The notes: a model not told the origin generated them from the sequence alone. Shown: positions 27,388-37,135, counted from the stretch's first letter. The stretch is 64,000 nt of DNA from Azoarcus sp. TTM-91 (GCF_012911025.1 NZ_WUEI01000014.1:1-64000); one strand, 5' to 3'. Program-made: numbers and translations.

Positions 27388-28317
27388 TTACCTCACCACC
27401 GAAATCGATTGCTCAAGGCTGGCCGCATCATGCGCCGAACCACCTTCGACTTCCTTCGCGATCCGCTTGGTCATGCCGGCGAGCACTTTGCCCGGGCCGC
27501 ACTCAATGACATGCCCCATGCCGCGACGGCCCATTTCCTGGATAGTCTCGATCCAACGAACCGGCGAAAAAGCCTGCCGGATCAGGGCATCACGGATACG
27601 CTCGGAATCTTCATAGACCGTGACGTCGACATTGTTCAGCACGTCGATCTGCGGCTTCCCGATGGAAACGCTGGCCAGACGCTCTGCCAGACGCTCTGCC
27701 GCCGGCTTCATCAGGGCGCAGTGGAAAGGCGCACTCACCGGCAACAGCACCGCGCGCTTGGCGCCCTTTGCCTTTGCGGTTTCGATAGCACGCTCGACCG
27801 CAGCCTTTGCGCCAGCGATCACGATCTGTCCCGGCGCATTCAGGTTGGCCGCCTCGACGACCTCGCCTTGCGCCGCCTCGGCGCAAGCCTCTTTGACAGC
27901 ATCGGCCTCCAGGCCGAGCAGCGCGGCCATTGCCCCCTCTCCGGCGGGCACTGCTTCTTGCATCGCCTGGGCGCGGAAACGCACCAGGGGTACCGCGTCA
28001 GCGAAGGCCAGAGCCCCAGCCGCGACCAGCGCGGAATACTCACCCAGACTGTGACCGGCCACCAGCGATGGACGGGGACCGCCAGCAGCCAGCCACGCCC
28101 GGTAAACAGCAACCCCGGCGGTTAACATCAAGGGCTGGGTATTGACGGTAAGCGCGAGCCGCTCTGCCGGACCTTGGGCAACCATCTCCCACAGATCTTC
28201 ACCCAGCGCCGCAGACGCCTCGGCGAAAGTCTCCCGAATGATAGAGGACTCGCCATAGGCCGCCATCATGCCGACCGACTGCGAGCCCTGGCCGGGGAAT
28301 ACCAGCGCAAAAGCCAT
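27388..28317 (-). CDS. fabD: Malonyl-CoA:ACP transacylase
   Basis: Loads malonyl groups from malonyl-CoA onto ACP. It has 309 residues. Motifs: FPGQGSQSVGM near the start, nucleophile Ser90 in GHSLGEYSA, catalytic His in SAPFHC near residue 205, and the terminal ECGPGKVLAGM. ATG 28317 gives MAFALVFPGQGSQ and has GGAG just upstream; the frame stays open 140 codons further back into fabH without homology. It lies between fabH (29-base gap) and fabG (two-base gap). Confidence 0.97.
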   Translation of the reverse strand: MAFALVFPGQGSQSVGMMAAYGESSIIRETFAEASAALGEDLWEMVAQGPAERLALTVNTQPLMLTAGVAVYRAWLAAGGPRPSLVAGHSLGEYSALVAAGALAFADAVPLVRFRAQAMQEAVPAGEGAMAALLGLEADAVKEACAEAAQGEVVEAANLNAPGQIVIAGAKAAVERAIETAKAKGAKRAVLLPVSAPFHCALMKPAAERLAERLASVSIGKPQIDVLNNVDVTVYEDSERIRDALIRQAFSPVRWIETIQEMGRRGMGHVIECGPGKVLAGMTKRIAKEVEGGSAHDAASLEQSISVVR

Positions 28318-28346
28318 CTTCTCTCCGTGTCTCAGGGAAATGAGGA

Positions 28347-29312
28347 TTAGAAATCGAGCAGGGCTGCGCCCCAGGTGAAACCGCCGCCCACGCCTTCCAG
28401 CACCAGGCGGTGCCCGCGTTTCACCCTGCCGTCGCGTACAGCGGCGTCCAGTGCGAGCGGAATGGAGGCGGCCGAGGTGTTCCCATGCTGATCGACGGTT
28501 GCCACCACCTTGTCCATCGGCAGACCCAAGCGTTTGGCCGTTGCCTGGATGATGCGGATATTCGCCTGATGCGGGATTAGCCAGTCGATACTGTCGGCAC
28601 CGACGCCGGCCTCTTCGATAACGCGATGAGCCACATCGCCCAGGACACGCACCGCGAACTTGAACACCGCTTGTCCGTCCATGCGCAGGAAGGGGTCGCC
28701 AGTCACCTGTCCGCCAGCGACATTGCCGGGAACACAAAGAATCGGGCTATGGCTGCCATCCGCGTGCAGCGACGATGCGCGAATCCCGGGTTGTTCTGCA
28801 GCCTCCAGCACAATGGCTCCAGCACCGTCACCGAACAGCACGCAGGTGCCGCGGTCGGACCAGTCCAGGATTCGAGAAAAAACCTCAGCTCCCACCACCA
28901 GGGCACACCTGTGGCTTCCGCTACGAATGAACTTGTCCGCAATGCTCAGCGCGTAAATGAAGCCGCTGCACACAGCCTGTACATCGAACGCCGGGCAGCC
29001 ATTGACTATACCGAGCTTCGCCTGCAGCAAAGTGGCAGCGCTGGGGAAGATGAAGTCCGGCGTGGATGTAGCGACGACGATCAGATCCACCTCGTCCGCG
29101 CGCCTTCCAGCGGCTTCGAGTGCGCGCTCTGCCGCGATTTTCGCCAGATCGCTCGACGTTACGCCGGCCTCAGCAAGGTACCGCGTGCGGATTCCGGTTC
29201 GAGCAGCAATCCACTCATCCGAAGTATCAATGCCCCGCGCAACCAGATCATCGTTGCTGACGGGCGAGCCGGGCAGATAACTGCCGGTACCGGCAATCCG
29301 CGCGTAGATCAT
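28347..29312 (-). CDS. fabH: Beta-ketoacyl-ACP synthase III
   Basis: Initiates fatty acid synthesis by condensing acetyl-CoA with malonyl-ACP. It has 321 residues. The triad is Cys115 (AVCSGF), His248 ([10 protein letters not shown]) and Asn278 (HGNTSAAS); the FabH ending [10 protein letters not shown] is present. The start overlaps the plsX stop by four bases, indicating coupled expression of the phospholipid and fatty-acid steps. It is followed by fabD. Confidence 0.97.
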   Translation of the reverse strand: MIYARIAGTGSYLPGSPVSNDDLVARGIDTSDEWIAARTGIRTRYLAEAGVTSSDLAKIAAERALEAAGRRADEVDLIVVATSTPDFIFPSAATLLQAKLGIVNGCPAFDVQAVCSGFIYALSIADKFIRSGSHRCALVVGAEVFSRILDWSDRGTCVLFGDGAGAIVLEAAEQPGIRASSLHADGSHSPILCVPGNVAGGQVTGDPFLRMDGQAVFKFAVRVLGDVAHRVIEEAGVGADSIDWLIPHQANIRIIQATAKRLGLPMDKVVATVDQHGNTSAASIPLALDAAVRDGRVKRGHRLVLEGVGGGFTWGAALLDF

Positions 29313-30325
29313 GCAGCTACCTCGTTCATTACGGACATCCGCTCAGTAATGCGCTCGATCAACCGATTGCCTGCCGCCTCAGCCGCACGCGCAATCGCCT
29401 GTTCGAATGCGTAAGCGTCCGCCGAACCATGACTTTTGACGACCACGCCGCGGAGGCCAAGCAGCGAAGCGCCGTTATAACGACGGTGGTCGACCCGGAA
29501 TTTGAATCCCTTGAGCGCAGGCATGGCGACGATTGCCATCAACTTGGTCAGCCAGTTCCGGCTGAACTCCTGCCGCAAAAAGGTGGAGAGCATTTGGGCC
29601 AGCCCCTCGGACGTCTTCAGCGCCACATTGCCGACGAAGCCGTCGCAGACGACGACGTCCGTTGTCCCCTTGTAGATGTCGTCGCCCTCCACGTTACCGT
29701 AGAAATTCAGGCCGCTGGTCCGCAGCAACTCGCCGGCCTGCTTGACGACTTCGTTGCCCTTGATCTCCTCCTCTCCGATATTCAGCAGCCCTACCGAAGG
29801 GCGATCTAAGTGCTCCACCGCAGCGACCAACATCGCGCCCATCACGCCGAACTGCAGAAGATGTTCGGCAGAACAATCAACGTTGGCACCAAGATCCAGA
29901 ACGTATGTACGTCCCTTCAAGGTGGGCAGGATGGTAGCGATGGCAGGCCGGTCGATACCGGGCAGCATCTTCAGGACGAATCGAGAGATAGCCATCAACG
30001 CGCCGGTATTGCCGGCAGAGACAGCGGCAGAAGCCTCGCCTGCCTTTACCAGATCGATAGCAACGCGCATGGAGGAGTCTTTCTTGTTCCGCATGGCATT
30101 GGCCGGAGGCTCGTCCATTTCGACGATCTCGGTTGCAGCGCGAATACGAAGCCTGTCGCCAAACTCGGAGGCAACCTGGCTTACCAAGGGCGCAAGCGCT
30201 TCTTCGCGACCAACCAGAACTGCATGCGCGTCGGGATGACTGCGCAGAAAAGCCAAGGCAGCGGGCACGGTCACGACAGGGCCGTGATCGCCACCCATGC
30301 AGTCGATTGCAACGGTGACACCCAT
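29309..30325 (-). CDS. plsX: Phosphate acyltransferase PlsX
   Basis: Converts acyl-ACP to acyl-phosphate, the donor for PlsY in phosphatidate synthesis. It has 338 residues. The N-terminal block [14 protein letters not shown], the middle GANVDC and [12 protein letters not shown], and [14 protein letters not shown] are diagnostic. ATG 30325 is preferred over the in-frame TTG two codons upstream. It lies downstream of rpmF across a strong terminator (30359-30396), and is coupled to fabH by a four-base overlap. A promoter of its own or read-through is needed; none is obvious in the 91-base gap. Confidence 0.95.
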   Translation of the reverse strand: MGVTVAIDCMGGDHGPVVTVPAALAFLRSHPDAHAVLVGREEALAPLVSQVASEFGDRLRIRAATEIVEMDEPPANAMRNKKDSSMRVAIDLVKAGEASAAVSAGNTGALMAISRFVLKMLPGIDRPAIATILPTLKGRTYVLDLGANVDCSAEHLLQFGVMGAMLVAAVEHLDRPSVGLLNIGEEEIKGNEVVKQAGELLRTSGLNFYGNVEGDDIYKGTTDVVVCDGFVGNVALKTSEGLAQMLSTFLRQEFSRNWLTKLMAIVAMPALKGFKFRVDHRRYNGASLLGLRGVVVKSHGSADAYAFEQAIARAAEAAGNRLIERITERMSVMNEVAA

Positions 30326-30358
30326 CGGCAACTCGCGTGATTCAGTGGATATTGGGAT

Positions 30359-30396
30359 AAAAAAGGCGGCGCAGGCGCTACGCGCACTGCGCCGCC
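30359..30396 (-). terminator. Intrinsic terminator after rpmF
   Basis: Minus strand: GGCGGCGCAG pairs perfectly with CTGCGCCGCC around a 12-base loop that can itself fold, followed directly by six T. It is one of the strongest terminators here, placed between rpmF and plsX. Confidence 0.85.
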
Positions 30397-30416
30397 TCCT
30401 GTGTCAGGAAGCGGGC

Positions 30417-30596
30417 TTATTCACCCTTGGTCTTGACGACCTTCTTGCCGCGGTAGTAGCCGTTCGGGCTGATATGGTGGCGCAGGTGCACTTCACCAGT
30501 GGTCGCCTCGACAGCCAGGGACGGCGCGGTCAGGAAATCGTGGGCGCGGTGCATGCCGCGCTTGGACGGGGACTTCTTGTTCTGTTGGACAGCCAT
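30417..30596 (-). CDS. rpmF: 50S ribosomal protein L32
   Basis: Small ribosomal protein of 59 residues in the large subunit. It reads [20 protein letters not shown], then [10 protein letters not shown], and ends [14 protein letters not shown], matching the L32 family from end to end. It lacks the four zinc-binding cysteines of some L32 forms, as in other proteobacteria. The ATG is preceded by AGGAG with seven bases spacing. It follows yceD, the usual partner, with a 27-base gap, and is followed by a strong terminator before plsX. Confidence 0.97.
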   Translation of the reverse strand: MAVQQNKKSPSKRGMHRAHDFLTAPSLAVEATTGEVHLRHHISPNGYYRGKKVVKTKGE

Positions 30597-30623
30597 GTAT
30601 TGCTCCTAAAACAAATATTGCGC

Positions 30624-31139
30624 CTAGGTCTTGCTGCCGCTGCTACGCAGCGTCGCCAGCACGGCAAAAGGCGATTTCTCATCCACCACACTTTCAGGAC
30701 GTGGCGGCTCGCAACTGTCGTGTCGCGGCGCGATCGGCATGGCAAGCAGGATTTCTTCCTCGATGAGGGAGATCACATCAAGATCTTCATCGACCTCGAA
30801 TGCATCAACCTCGTCGTTTTCCAGCTCGTCATCGGGAATGGCCTGCCCTGAACGGACAGGCTGCAACTGCGCATCCACCGCAAGATCCCAAGCAAAACCA
30901 CCCAGGCACCGCTGACAGCGCAGGGACAACCGCCCTCGCAACACCAGCGCAAGCCTTGGCCTGCGATTCGCATCCAGCGATCCGTCAAGCCGGTAGGCAA
31001 CTTCACCCGCCTCGTCGTACAACAAATCAGCCAGGCGCCCCAGTCCGCCAACCGCAACCGTCCCGACCATGCTGCGGCCTTCAGCAGCAAACCGGAATGG
31101 ATCTTGGATCAGCCTCGAGGGCGCGCCTTGGTTCGACAT
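30624..31139 (-). CDS. yceD: YceD (DUF177) family protein
   Basis: Conserved protein linked to 23S rRNA accumulation and almost always encoded just before rpmF. It has 171 residues. The family core LRCQRCLGGFAW (CxxC pair) is present, followed by an acidic stretch (DDELENDEVDAFEVDEDLD) and the conserved IEEEILLAMPIAPRH. The start at 31139 is supported by SRLIQDPFRFAAEG matching the usual N-terminus. The best promoter (31149-31178) would start transcription within a few bases of this ATG. Confidence 0.9.
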   Translation of the reverse strand: MSNQGAPSRLIQDPFRFAAEGRSMVGTVAVGGLGRLADLLYDEAGEVAYRLDGSLDANRRPRLALVLRGRLSLRCQRCLGGFAWDLAVDAQLQPVRSGQAIPDDELENDEVDAFEVDEDLDVISLIEEEILLAMPIAPRHDSCEPPRPESVVDEKSPFAVLATLRSSGSKT

Positions 31140-31148
31140 AAGGGCAGC

Positions 31149-31178
31149 ATGATATTATTTTTCAATTCGCTGTGTCAA
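31149..31178 (-). promoter_or_regulatory. Sigma-70 promoter of yceD-rpmF
   Basis: Minus strand: TTGACA (31173-31178), an 18-base spacer, and TATCAT (31149-31154). TAATAT three bases upstream is an alternative -10 with 15-base spacing. The predicted start is about 3-6 bases before the yceD ATG, so the message would be leaderless or nearly so. Confidence 0.65.
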
Positions 31179-31215
31179 AGACCTCAAGCAATTCCACCTT
31201 TCGCCTAACCTGCCA

Positions 31216-31791
31216 ATGAAGCTAGTTCTTGCCTCCACCTCGACTTACCGAAAAATGCTGCTCGAACGCCTGCAGCTCAGCTTCGAGACGGACAAGCCGG
31301 AAACGGATGAAGCCGCCCTTCCGAACGAGGCGCCGGCGTCCACGGCTGAACGTCTTTCCGTGGAGAAGGCGCGGGCCGTCGCCCTCCGCCATCCAGGCGC
31401 GCTCATCATTGGCAGCGATCAGGTCGCCTACCTCGGAACCGAAGTCTTCGGCAAACCCAGCACAGCCGAGAATGCCATGCGCCAGCTCCAGCGGATGCGG
31501 GGCGAAACCGTTGTTTTTCATACAGCCCTGACGCTGCTCAATACCCGCAGCGGCGCCACCCAAACCATCGGAGTTCCGACGCACGCCCGCTTTCGCCTAC
31601 TGTCCGATGAGGAGATCCAGCGTTACGTCGAGAAGGAGAGGCCCCTCGACTGCGCGGGCAGCGCAAAATCGGAAGGGCTAGGCATTTCACTGCTGGAAGC
31701 CATGTCGGGCGATGACCCCACCGCCTTGATAGGCCTCCCGCTCATCGCGCTGTGCCGCATGCTGCGCAACGAAGGTATCGCCATTCCCTGA
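31216..31791 (+). CDS. Maf family nucleotide pyrophosphatase (YceF type)
   Basis: House-cleaning enzyme that hydrolyses modified nucleoside triphosphates. It has 191 residues. Motifs: LASTSTYRKMLLERL (substrate loop), IIGSDQVAYLG with the catalytic Asp, KPSTAENAMRQL, and AGSAKSEGLGISLLEAMSGDDPTALIGLPL. Location next to yceD-rpmF suggests the YceF branch, which prefers 7-methyl-GTP in E. coli; the substrate here is inferred from that. It is divergent from yceD with a 76-base gap. No clear promoter or ribosome site was seen. Confidence 0.9.
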   Translation: MKLVLASTSTYRKMLLERLQLSFETDKPETDEAALPNEAPASTAERLSVEKARAVALRHPGALIIGSDQVAYLGTEVFGKPSTAENAMRQLQRMRGETVVFHTALTLLNTRSGATQTIGVPTHARFRLLSDEEIQRYVEKERPLDCAGSAKSEGLGISLLEAMSGDDPTALIGLPLIALCRMLRNEGIAIP

Positions 31792-31810
31792 AGCGAAGCC
31801 GAGCCCACCG

Positions 31811-32152
31811 CTAAGCAAACTCTTCGACCACGAAGACTTCGCCACCCCGCTCCCTCATGGTCAGCCGAGGAAGGCGCCCACCCTTGCACGGCCCCATCAC
31901 GCAAAAGCCTGTGCGCGGCTCGTAATGCGCGCCATGGACTGCGCACAGCAGGTAGTGCCCCGTCAGATCGAAGAATTTCCCCTCCAGCCAGTCCAGTTCA
32001 ACCGGGACATGCGCACACCGATTCAGGTAGCCATACACAACGCCTGAGTAACGCACCGCAAATGCGGCCTCCTGGCCCACCAGAAAGCGCACACCATCCC
32101 CACCCTCAAGCAACTGGCTGGAAAGGCAGATCAGACGTTCTCTCTCAGCCAT
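31811..32152 (-). CDS. Rieske [2Fe-2S] domain protein
   Basis: Small cytoplasmic ferredoxin-like protein of 113 residues with one Rieske domain. Cluster ligands are Cys46-x-His48 (CAHV) and Cys70-x2-His73 (CAVH), with an additional Cys84/Cys89 pair in FCVMGPC. There is no signal or transmembrane segment, so it is not the bc1 subunit. It looks like the single-domain Rieske proteins found beside rluC and gph in betaproteobacteria; their redox partner is unknown. ATG 32152 overlaps the 3' end of the phosphatase gene by 22 bases, so it is probably co-transcribed with rluC and gph. Confidence 0.85.
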   Translation of the reverse strand: MAERERLICLSSQLLEGGDGVRFLVGQEAAFAVRYSGVVYGYLNRCAHVPVELDWLEGKFFDLTGHYLLCAVHGAHYEPRTGFCVMGPCKGGRLPRLTMRERGGEVFVVEEFA

Positions 32153-32787
32153 CGATCCAGCGCCACGGAAGAATCCAGACAAGCCAGCGGCTGCTCCGCC
32201 ATCAGCAACTCCACAGGATGAGCCCCGAAACTGACCGCAAGCCCTGCGGTCCCGGCGTTTTTCGCCATCTGCAGATCGTGTGTGGTGTCACCTATCATCA
32301 GTGTGCGGTCGGGCGAAACGCCGAACTCATCCATCAGCTCATGCAGCATTGCCGGATGCGGTTTGGAAAAACACTCGTCCGCACAACGAGTGGCGTGGAA
32401 ATGAGCCCCAAGACCCGAATGGGTCAGCGCCCGCTGCAGCCCCGCCCTGCTCTTGCCGGTAGCCACCGCCAGCATCCGGCCGCTGGCGCCGAGCCAGGCC
32501 AGCATCTCATCAACGCCAGGAAACAGGGTGAGCTCGGTATCGCCAGACAGATAGTGATGGCGATAACGCTCCACCATGCGCGGATAGTCCTCGATCTTGA
32601 GCTCCGGCACCGCATGACTCAACGCGTCACTCAAGCCCAGGCCGATGACGTAGCGGGCGCGCTCTTCGGGCGGCTGAGGCAGCCCAAGATCCTGCGCCGC
32701 CGCAAGAATGGAACGGACAATGGCGGCAGCCGAGTCCATCAACGTGCCATCCCAGTCGAACACAACCAAGTCGAAACGACTAGCCAT
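32131..32787 (-). CDS. HAD family phosphatase (phosphoglycolate phosphatase-like)
   Basis: It has 218 residues in the haloacid dehalogenase fold. Motif I is FDWDGTLMDS (nucleophile Asp11, acid Asp13), motif II is in AVATGKSRAG, motif III Lys in CFSKPHP, and motif IV GDTTHD. This is the Gph/PGMB-type layout with a helical cap. It may act on phosphoglycolate or another small phosphoester; a role coupled to RluC (for example, disposing of a damaged nucleotide) is only a guess from the gene order. It overlaps the rluC stop by eight bases and the Rieske gene by 22. Confidence 0.85.
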   Translation of the reverse strand: MASRFDLVVFDWDGTLMDSAAAIVRSILAAAQDLGLPQPPEERARYVIGLGLSDALSHAVPELKIEDYPRMVERYRHHYLSGDTELTLFPGVDEMLAWLGASGRMLAVATGKSRAGLQRALTHSGLGAHFHATRCADECFSKPHPAMLHELMDEFGVSPDRTLMIGDTTHDLQMAKNAGTAGLAVSFGAHPVELLMAEQPLACLDSSVALDRWLRENV

Positions 32788-33739
32788 TTCCTTCTGCCTC
32801 AGTCCTGTCCAACCTGTCGATAAATCCCTGCAATTCTTCTGGCAACTGCGCCATCAATTCCACCCGTGCGCCAGAAAGCGGATGACTGAAGCTCAACTGC
32901 GCCGCATGCAGGAACATTCGCCGCAGCCCCTCGCCCTCCAACACCTTGTTCAAGGCGAAATCACCATACTTGTCGTCGCCACACAAGGGGAACCCGAGGC
33001 TGGCGAGATGAACGCGGATCTGATGGGTCCTGCCTGTCTTGAGTTCAACTTCGACAAGACTGAAACGGCGCCACCGCCGAACCAGGCGAACGATGCTGTG
33101 TGCGGGCTTGCCCTCCGGCGAGACCCGCACCCTACGCTCCCCATCAGGCGTCAAATACTTGAACAGAGGGGACCGGACATGTTGCATCGGGTTCATCCAC
33201 CGCCCCGCCACCAGCGCAAAGTAGCGCTTCTCCATGCGCCCTTCGCGCATCATGTCGTGCAGGGCAGTCAGCGAAGAGCGCTTCTTTGCCACTATCAACA
33301 GACCGGAAGTCTCCCGATCCAGGCGATGAGCCAGTTCCAGCATGCGCAACTCTGGTCTCTGCACTCGCAGCTGTTCGATCACACCATGGCTCACGCCGCT
33401 TCCGCCGTGCACCGCCTTGCCGGAGGGCTTGTCGATAACCAGCAGGGCATCGTCCTCATACACGACAGGCAGTGGCTTTCCTGCCGGCGGCGGTGCCTTG
33501 CTTGCCCCATCGGAAATCCGCATCGGCGGAATACGAAGCTCGTCTCCCTCCTCCAAGCGGTAGGTCGGCTGCACCCGGCGGCCATTGACCCGTACCTCAC
33601 CCCCACGAAGGATGCGATAGACGTGGCTCTTCGGAACACCCTTTGCCAAACGCAGCAGGAAGTTGTCGATGCGCTGACCGGCGGCGCTTTCATCGATGCG
33701 TTCGTGCCTCACAGCAATCGCTTTGCCTTGTATCGTCAT
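32780..33739 (-). CDS. rluC: 23S rRNA pseudouridine synthase RluC
   Basis: Makes pseudouridine at three sites of 23S rRNA (positions 955, 2504 and 2580 in E. coli). It has 319 residues: S4 RNA-binding domain (about 22-80: QRIDNFLLRLAKGVPKSHVY) and an RluA-type synthase domain with catalytic Asp141 in AHRLDRETSGLL, plus KTGRTHQIRVHLA. ATG 33739 was chosen because it begins just before the conserved S4 part; the frame is open further upstream without homology. It is first of rluC-gph-Rieske and divergent from rne, as in E. coli, which supports RluC over RluD. Confidence 0.92.
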   Translation of the reverse strand: MTIQGKAIAVRHERIDESAAGQRIDNFLLRLAKGVPKSHVYRILRGGEVRVNGRRVQPTYRLEEGDELRIPPMRISDGASKAPPPAGKPLPVVYEDDALLVIDKPSGKAVHGGSGVSHGVIEQLRVQRPELRMLELAHRLDRETSGLLIVAKKRSSLTALHDMMREGRMEKRYFALVAGRWMNPMQHVRSPLFKYLTPDGERRVRVSPEGKPAHSIVRLVRRWRRFSLVEVELKTGRTHQIRVHLASLGFPLCGDDKYGDFALNKVLEGEGLRRMFLHAAQLSFSHPLSGARVELMAQLPEELQGFIDRLDRTEAEGNG

Positions 33740-34153
33740 CCTGAAATATACTTCGCAGCGGTTGATTCCGGTCGCGGTCGACTTTCCCCTCGTGCCATAA
33801 GGCGGTGGAGGAATGGCGACAATGAGCCCTCTGGAGTGCTCCCGATCAACCGAAAGCGTGCCGTCAAAAGCCCAAAAAGGCGTCGATGGTAACGCAACCA
33901 ATAAACTTCGACATACACCCATCCATCTATCCAGGTGGATTTAGTCGCGTAGCACACGCAGGATCAAATGTTCCGGCTCGCGGGTCCACGGAAACCCGGG
34001 CGGGAACAAGAGAATATCGACCAGCCGACCCATCTTCGCCTATTCATAACAACCGGATGAAAGCAGCCCTAACCAACCGCTCCTGAACCCGGAAAGCACG
34101 ATGGTGCGCGCCGTTCGTCCTGCCCGTGTGTCTTACGCGGGAGAACGATCCAA
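33740..34153. promoter_or_regulatory. Divergent rluC/rne intergenic region and long rne leader
   Basis: 414 bases without a gene. It must hold promoters for both directions, but no hexamer pair stands out. GTTCC (33970-33974) pairs with GGAAC (34003-34007) and CGGGT (33981-33985) with ACCCG (33994-33998), giving an interrupted hairpin. In E. coli the long rne leader folds and mediates RNase E self-control; a similar role here is inference. GGGAG at 34139-34143 is the probable ribosome site. Confidence 0.45.
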
Positions 34154-37135
34154 ATGAAGCGCATGCTTTTCAATGCGACGCAGGCCGAGGAACTCCGCGT
34201 CGCAATCGTGGATGGTCAGAAACTGATCGACCTCGATATCGAATCGGCCGCCAAGGAACAACGCAAGAGCAACATCTACAAGGCGGTCATCACACGCATC
34301 GAGCCCAGCCTCGAAGCCGCTTTCGTCGATTACGGCGCAGAACGCCACGGTTTCCTGCCGTTCAAGGAAATCGCGCGCAGCTATTTCCAGCCCGGGGTTG
34401 AAGCCAGCAAGGCCAGCATTCGCGAAGCCTTAAAGGAAGGCCAGGAACTCATCGTCCAAGTCGAAAAGGATGAGCGCGGCAACAAGGGCGCCGCGCTGAC
34501 CACCTACATTTCCCTGGCCGGGCGTTATCTCGTCCTGATGCCCAACAATCCACGTGGGGGCGGCGTTTCCCGCCGTGTGGAGGGCGACGAACGCGCGGAG
34601 TTGCGTGATGTCATGGACCAGCTGCAGGTTCCGCAGGGCATGAGCCTGATCGCCCGCACCGCCGCCATCGGCCGCAGCGCCGAGGAGCTGCAATGGGACC
34701 TCAACTACCTGCTCCAGCTATGGACCGCAATTGAAGGGGCGGCCCAGAACCAGACCGGCGCCTTCCTCATCTACCAGGAGGGCAGCCTTGTCATCCGCGC
34801 GATCCGCGATTACTTCCAGCCGGATATCGGCGAGATCCTGATCGACACTGACGACATCTTCGAGCAAGCCCAGCAGTTCATGGCCCACGTGATGCCGGGC
34901 AATGTGAACCGGGTCAAGCGCTACCACGATGATGTTCCACTCTTCTCGCGCTTCCAGATCGAGCATCAGATCGAGTCCGCCTACTCCCGTCAGGTGAACC
35001 TGCCTTCCGGCGGTGCAGTGGTGATCGACCACACCGAGGCACTGGTCTCGGTGGACGTGAACTCCGGCCGCGCGACCAAGGGTGCGGACATCGAGGAAAC
35101 CGCCTTCCGCACCAACCTGGAAGCAGCCGACGAGATCGCCCGCCAGCTGCGCCTGCGCGACCTCGGCGGCCTCATCGTCATCGACTTCATCGACATGGAG
35201 TCGCAGAAGAACCAGCGCGAGGTGGAAAACCGTCTGCGCGACGCCCTGCGTCATGACCGTGCCCGCGTGCAGACCGGCAAGATCAGCCGCTTCGGCCTGC
35301 TGGAGCTTTCCCGCCAACGCCTGCGGCCTGCCCTGGCGGAAACCAGCTACATCCCCTGCCCGCGCTGCAATGGTACCGGCCACATCCGCAGTACCGAATC
35401 TTCCGCACTGCACATCGTCCGCATCCTTGAAGAGGAAGCGATGAAGGAAAACACCGGCGCGGTGCATCTGCAGGTACCGGTCGACGTTGCCACCTTTCTG
35501 CTCAACGAGAAGCGGGTGGACATTGCCCACATTGAGATGCGCCACCGTGTGCAACTCATCATCGTGCCGAACCGCCACCTGGAAACGCCGCAGCACGAAA
35601 TCATCCGCCTGCGCCACGACCAGCTGAACCAGGAAGAGATCGCCCTCGCCAGCTACCAGATGGTGCAGAAGCCGGCGGAAAAGGAGCTCGGAGTTCAGAG
35701 CAAGAATGGCGACAAGCCTGTGCGGCAAGAGGCCGCCGTCAAGGGTATTTCGCCAGAGCAACCCGCGCCCGTCAGCGAGCCTCGTCCGGCGGCCGAGGCT
35801 CCGGCTGCTGCGCCCGCCCCGACAGGCGGCATCATTTCCCGCCTGCTGGGCTGGCTGATGGGTGGCCCCAAGGCGGCCCCGGTACCGCCTGTCGTAGAGA
35901 CTCCGCCCAAGCGCGAGGGGCGTGGCCGCAGCGAACGCAATGGGGACGGCCGTCGCAATGGCGGCAACCGCAACCGCCGCGAAGGTCAAGCCCGCGGCGA
36001 GCGCGACGGCGAGGAACGCAGTGCTCGCGGCGGCCGCAGTGATCGCGGCGAGGGTGCCGAGCGCGCAGCAAAACAGCAGACCGCAGTTCCTCAGGACCGG
36101 CCTGAACGCAGCGAGCGCACCGAACGCAGTGAGCGTCCAGAACGGGGCGAAGGCGGTCGTAATCGCGGCCGGGGCCAACGTGGCAGCGCCCGCGGCGAGG
36201 AAAACCTGCTGGCCGAGAAGGCGGCGGAGAAAGCCGTTGAGGCTCTGGCCACCGAGAGCGCGATGGCTGCTGCGAGCGCAATGGCCGAGTCGCAGCCTGA
36301 CTCCCTGCCGAGCACCGACGAAGCCGATGCGGCGCCGGAAAAGCGCCGCCGCCGCAGCCGCGGCCGGCGGGACCGGCGCAGCGCGGAAGGTGTGGCTGGA
36401 GTGATCGGCGAAGAGAATTCTTCGGCGGTGGAGAGCCATGACAGCGCGGACGCACCGGCCGTGATGACGGAGGCAACCGCGCCCGTCGAGGCACTAGTGG
36501 CAAGCGCCCCGGAAAGCACCAGTATCGAAGTGGAGGCCCCCAGCTACGCAGCGCTCGAGTCCGCGCCTGTAGCGGAGGAAACCCAGGTCCCCCAAGAAGC
36601 CGCCCTGTCAGAGGCCGTGGCAGCAGAAACGGTGACCATCGAGCCCCAAGTTGCAGCAGTGGTCGCGGAAAGCCAGGAGATTCAGCCCGCTCCGGAGCCC
36701 GAGGCACCCGCTGTCGCGTTGGAGCAAGCCCCAGCTCCCCAGGCAGAGTTGCCGGTGGCTGTCGCCCCGGCTCAGGCAGAGGCCCAGGCGGCGGCTGAGC
36801 TTGTTCCACCGGCCGAGGCGGCCCTGCCTCCTGTTACGGTTGAACCGGCGGCTGAGGCACCGGCAATAGTTGCCGAACCGGTGATCACCGAGGAGGCGCA
36901 ACAAGCTGAAGTCGCGCCGGTCGAGCAAGCGGCACCAACAGCCGAAACCGGCCGCGAGCCCTCGGCTCCCATCGACCTGGGTAGCAGCGGCCTTGTAATG
37001 ATCGAGACGGACCGGAGCAAGGCGGTGTTTACCAACGGCGAGCCTGAAGCGCCCGCTCAACTGGGCCGCAAGCCCCGCCGCTCCAGCGCCGCACTGAGTG
37101 GCGAGCCGCTGCAGCAAGTCGAAACCCGCAAGTAA
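34154..37135 (+). CDS. rne: Ribonuclease E
   Basis: Essential endonuclease for mRNA decay and rRNA/tRNA processing, and scaffold of the RNA degradosome. It has 993 residues. The catalytic half (about 1-515) has the S1 domain (near 38-120), DNase I-like segment with [18 protein letters not shown] and [15 protein letters not shown] (metal-binding aspartates), and the zinc link Cys402/Cys405 in CPRCNGTGH that makes tetramers. The second half is disordered: a short hydrophobic segment [13 protein letters not shown], then Arg/Gly/Glu-rich RNA-binding sequence (about 590-690), an [12 protein letters not shown] patch, and a long Ala/Pro/Glu/Val tail. It ends at a strong terminator. Confidence 0.96.
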   Translation: MKRMLFNATQAEELRVAIVDGQKLIDLDIESAAKEQRKSNIYKAVITRIEPSLEAAFVDYGAERHGFLPFKEIARSYFQPGVEASKASIREALKEGQELIVQVEKDERGNKGAALTTYISLAGRYLVLMPNNPRGGGVSRRVEGDERAELRDVMDQLQVPQGMSLIARTAAIGRSAEELQWDLNYLLQLWTAIEGAAQNQTGAFLIYQEGSLVIRAIRDYFQPDIGEILIDTDDIFEQAQQFMAHVMPGNVNRVKRYHDDVPLFSRFQIEHQIESAYSRQVNLPSGGAVVIDHTEALVSVDVNSGRATKGADIEETAFRTNLEAADEIARQLRLRDLGGLIVIDFIDMESQKNQREVENRLRDALRHDRARVQTGKISRFGLLELSRQRLRPALAETSYIPCPRCNGTGHIRSTESSALHIVRILEEEAMKENTGAVHLQVPVDVATFLLNEKRVDIAHIEMRHRVQLIIVPNRHLETPQHEIIRLRHDQLNQEEIALASYQMVQKPAEKELGVQSKNGDKPVRQEAAVKGISPEQPAPVSEPRPAAEAPAAAPAPTGGIISRLLGWLMGGPKAAPVPPVVETPPKREGRGRSERNGDGRRNGGNRNRREGQARGERDGEERSARGGRSDRGEGAERAAKQQTAVPQDRPERSERTERSERPERGEGGRNRGRGQRGSARGEENLLAEKAAEKAVEALATESAMAAASAMAESQPDSLPSTDEADAAPEKRRRRSRGRRDRRSAEGVAGVIGEENSSAVESHDSADAPAVMTEATAPVEALVASAPESTSIEVEAPSYAALESAPVAEETQVPQEAALSEAVAAETVTIEPQVAAVVAESQEIQPAPEPEAPAVALEQAPAPQAELPVAVAPAQAEAQAAAELVPPAEAALPPVTVEPAAEAPAIVAEPVITEEAQQAEVAPVEQAAPTAETGREPSAPIDLGSSGLVMIETDRSKAVFTNGEPEAPAQLGRKPRRSSAALSGEPLQQVETRK

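Noticed and set aside
34718-36439. A 573-codon minus-strand frame inside rne
   Set aside because: It covers the catalytic and low-complexity coding parts of RNase E and has no motif; it is a shadow of the biased codons.
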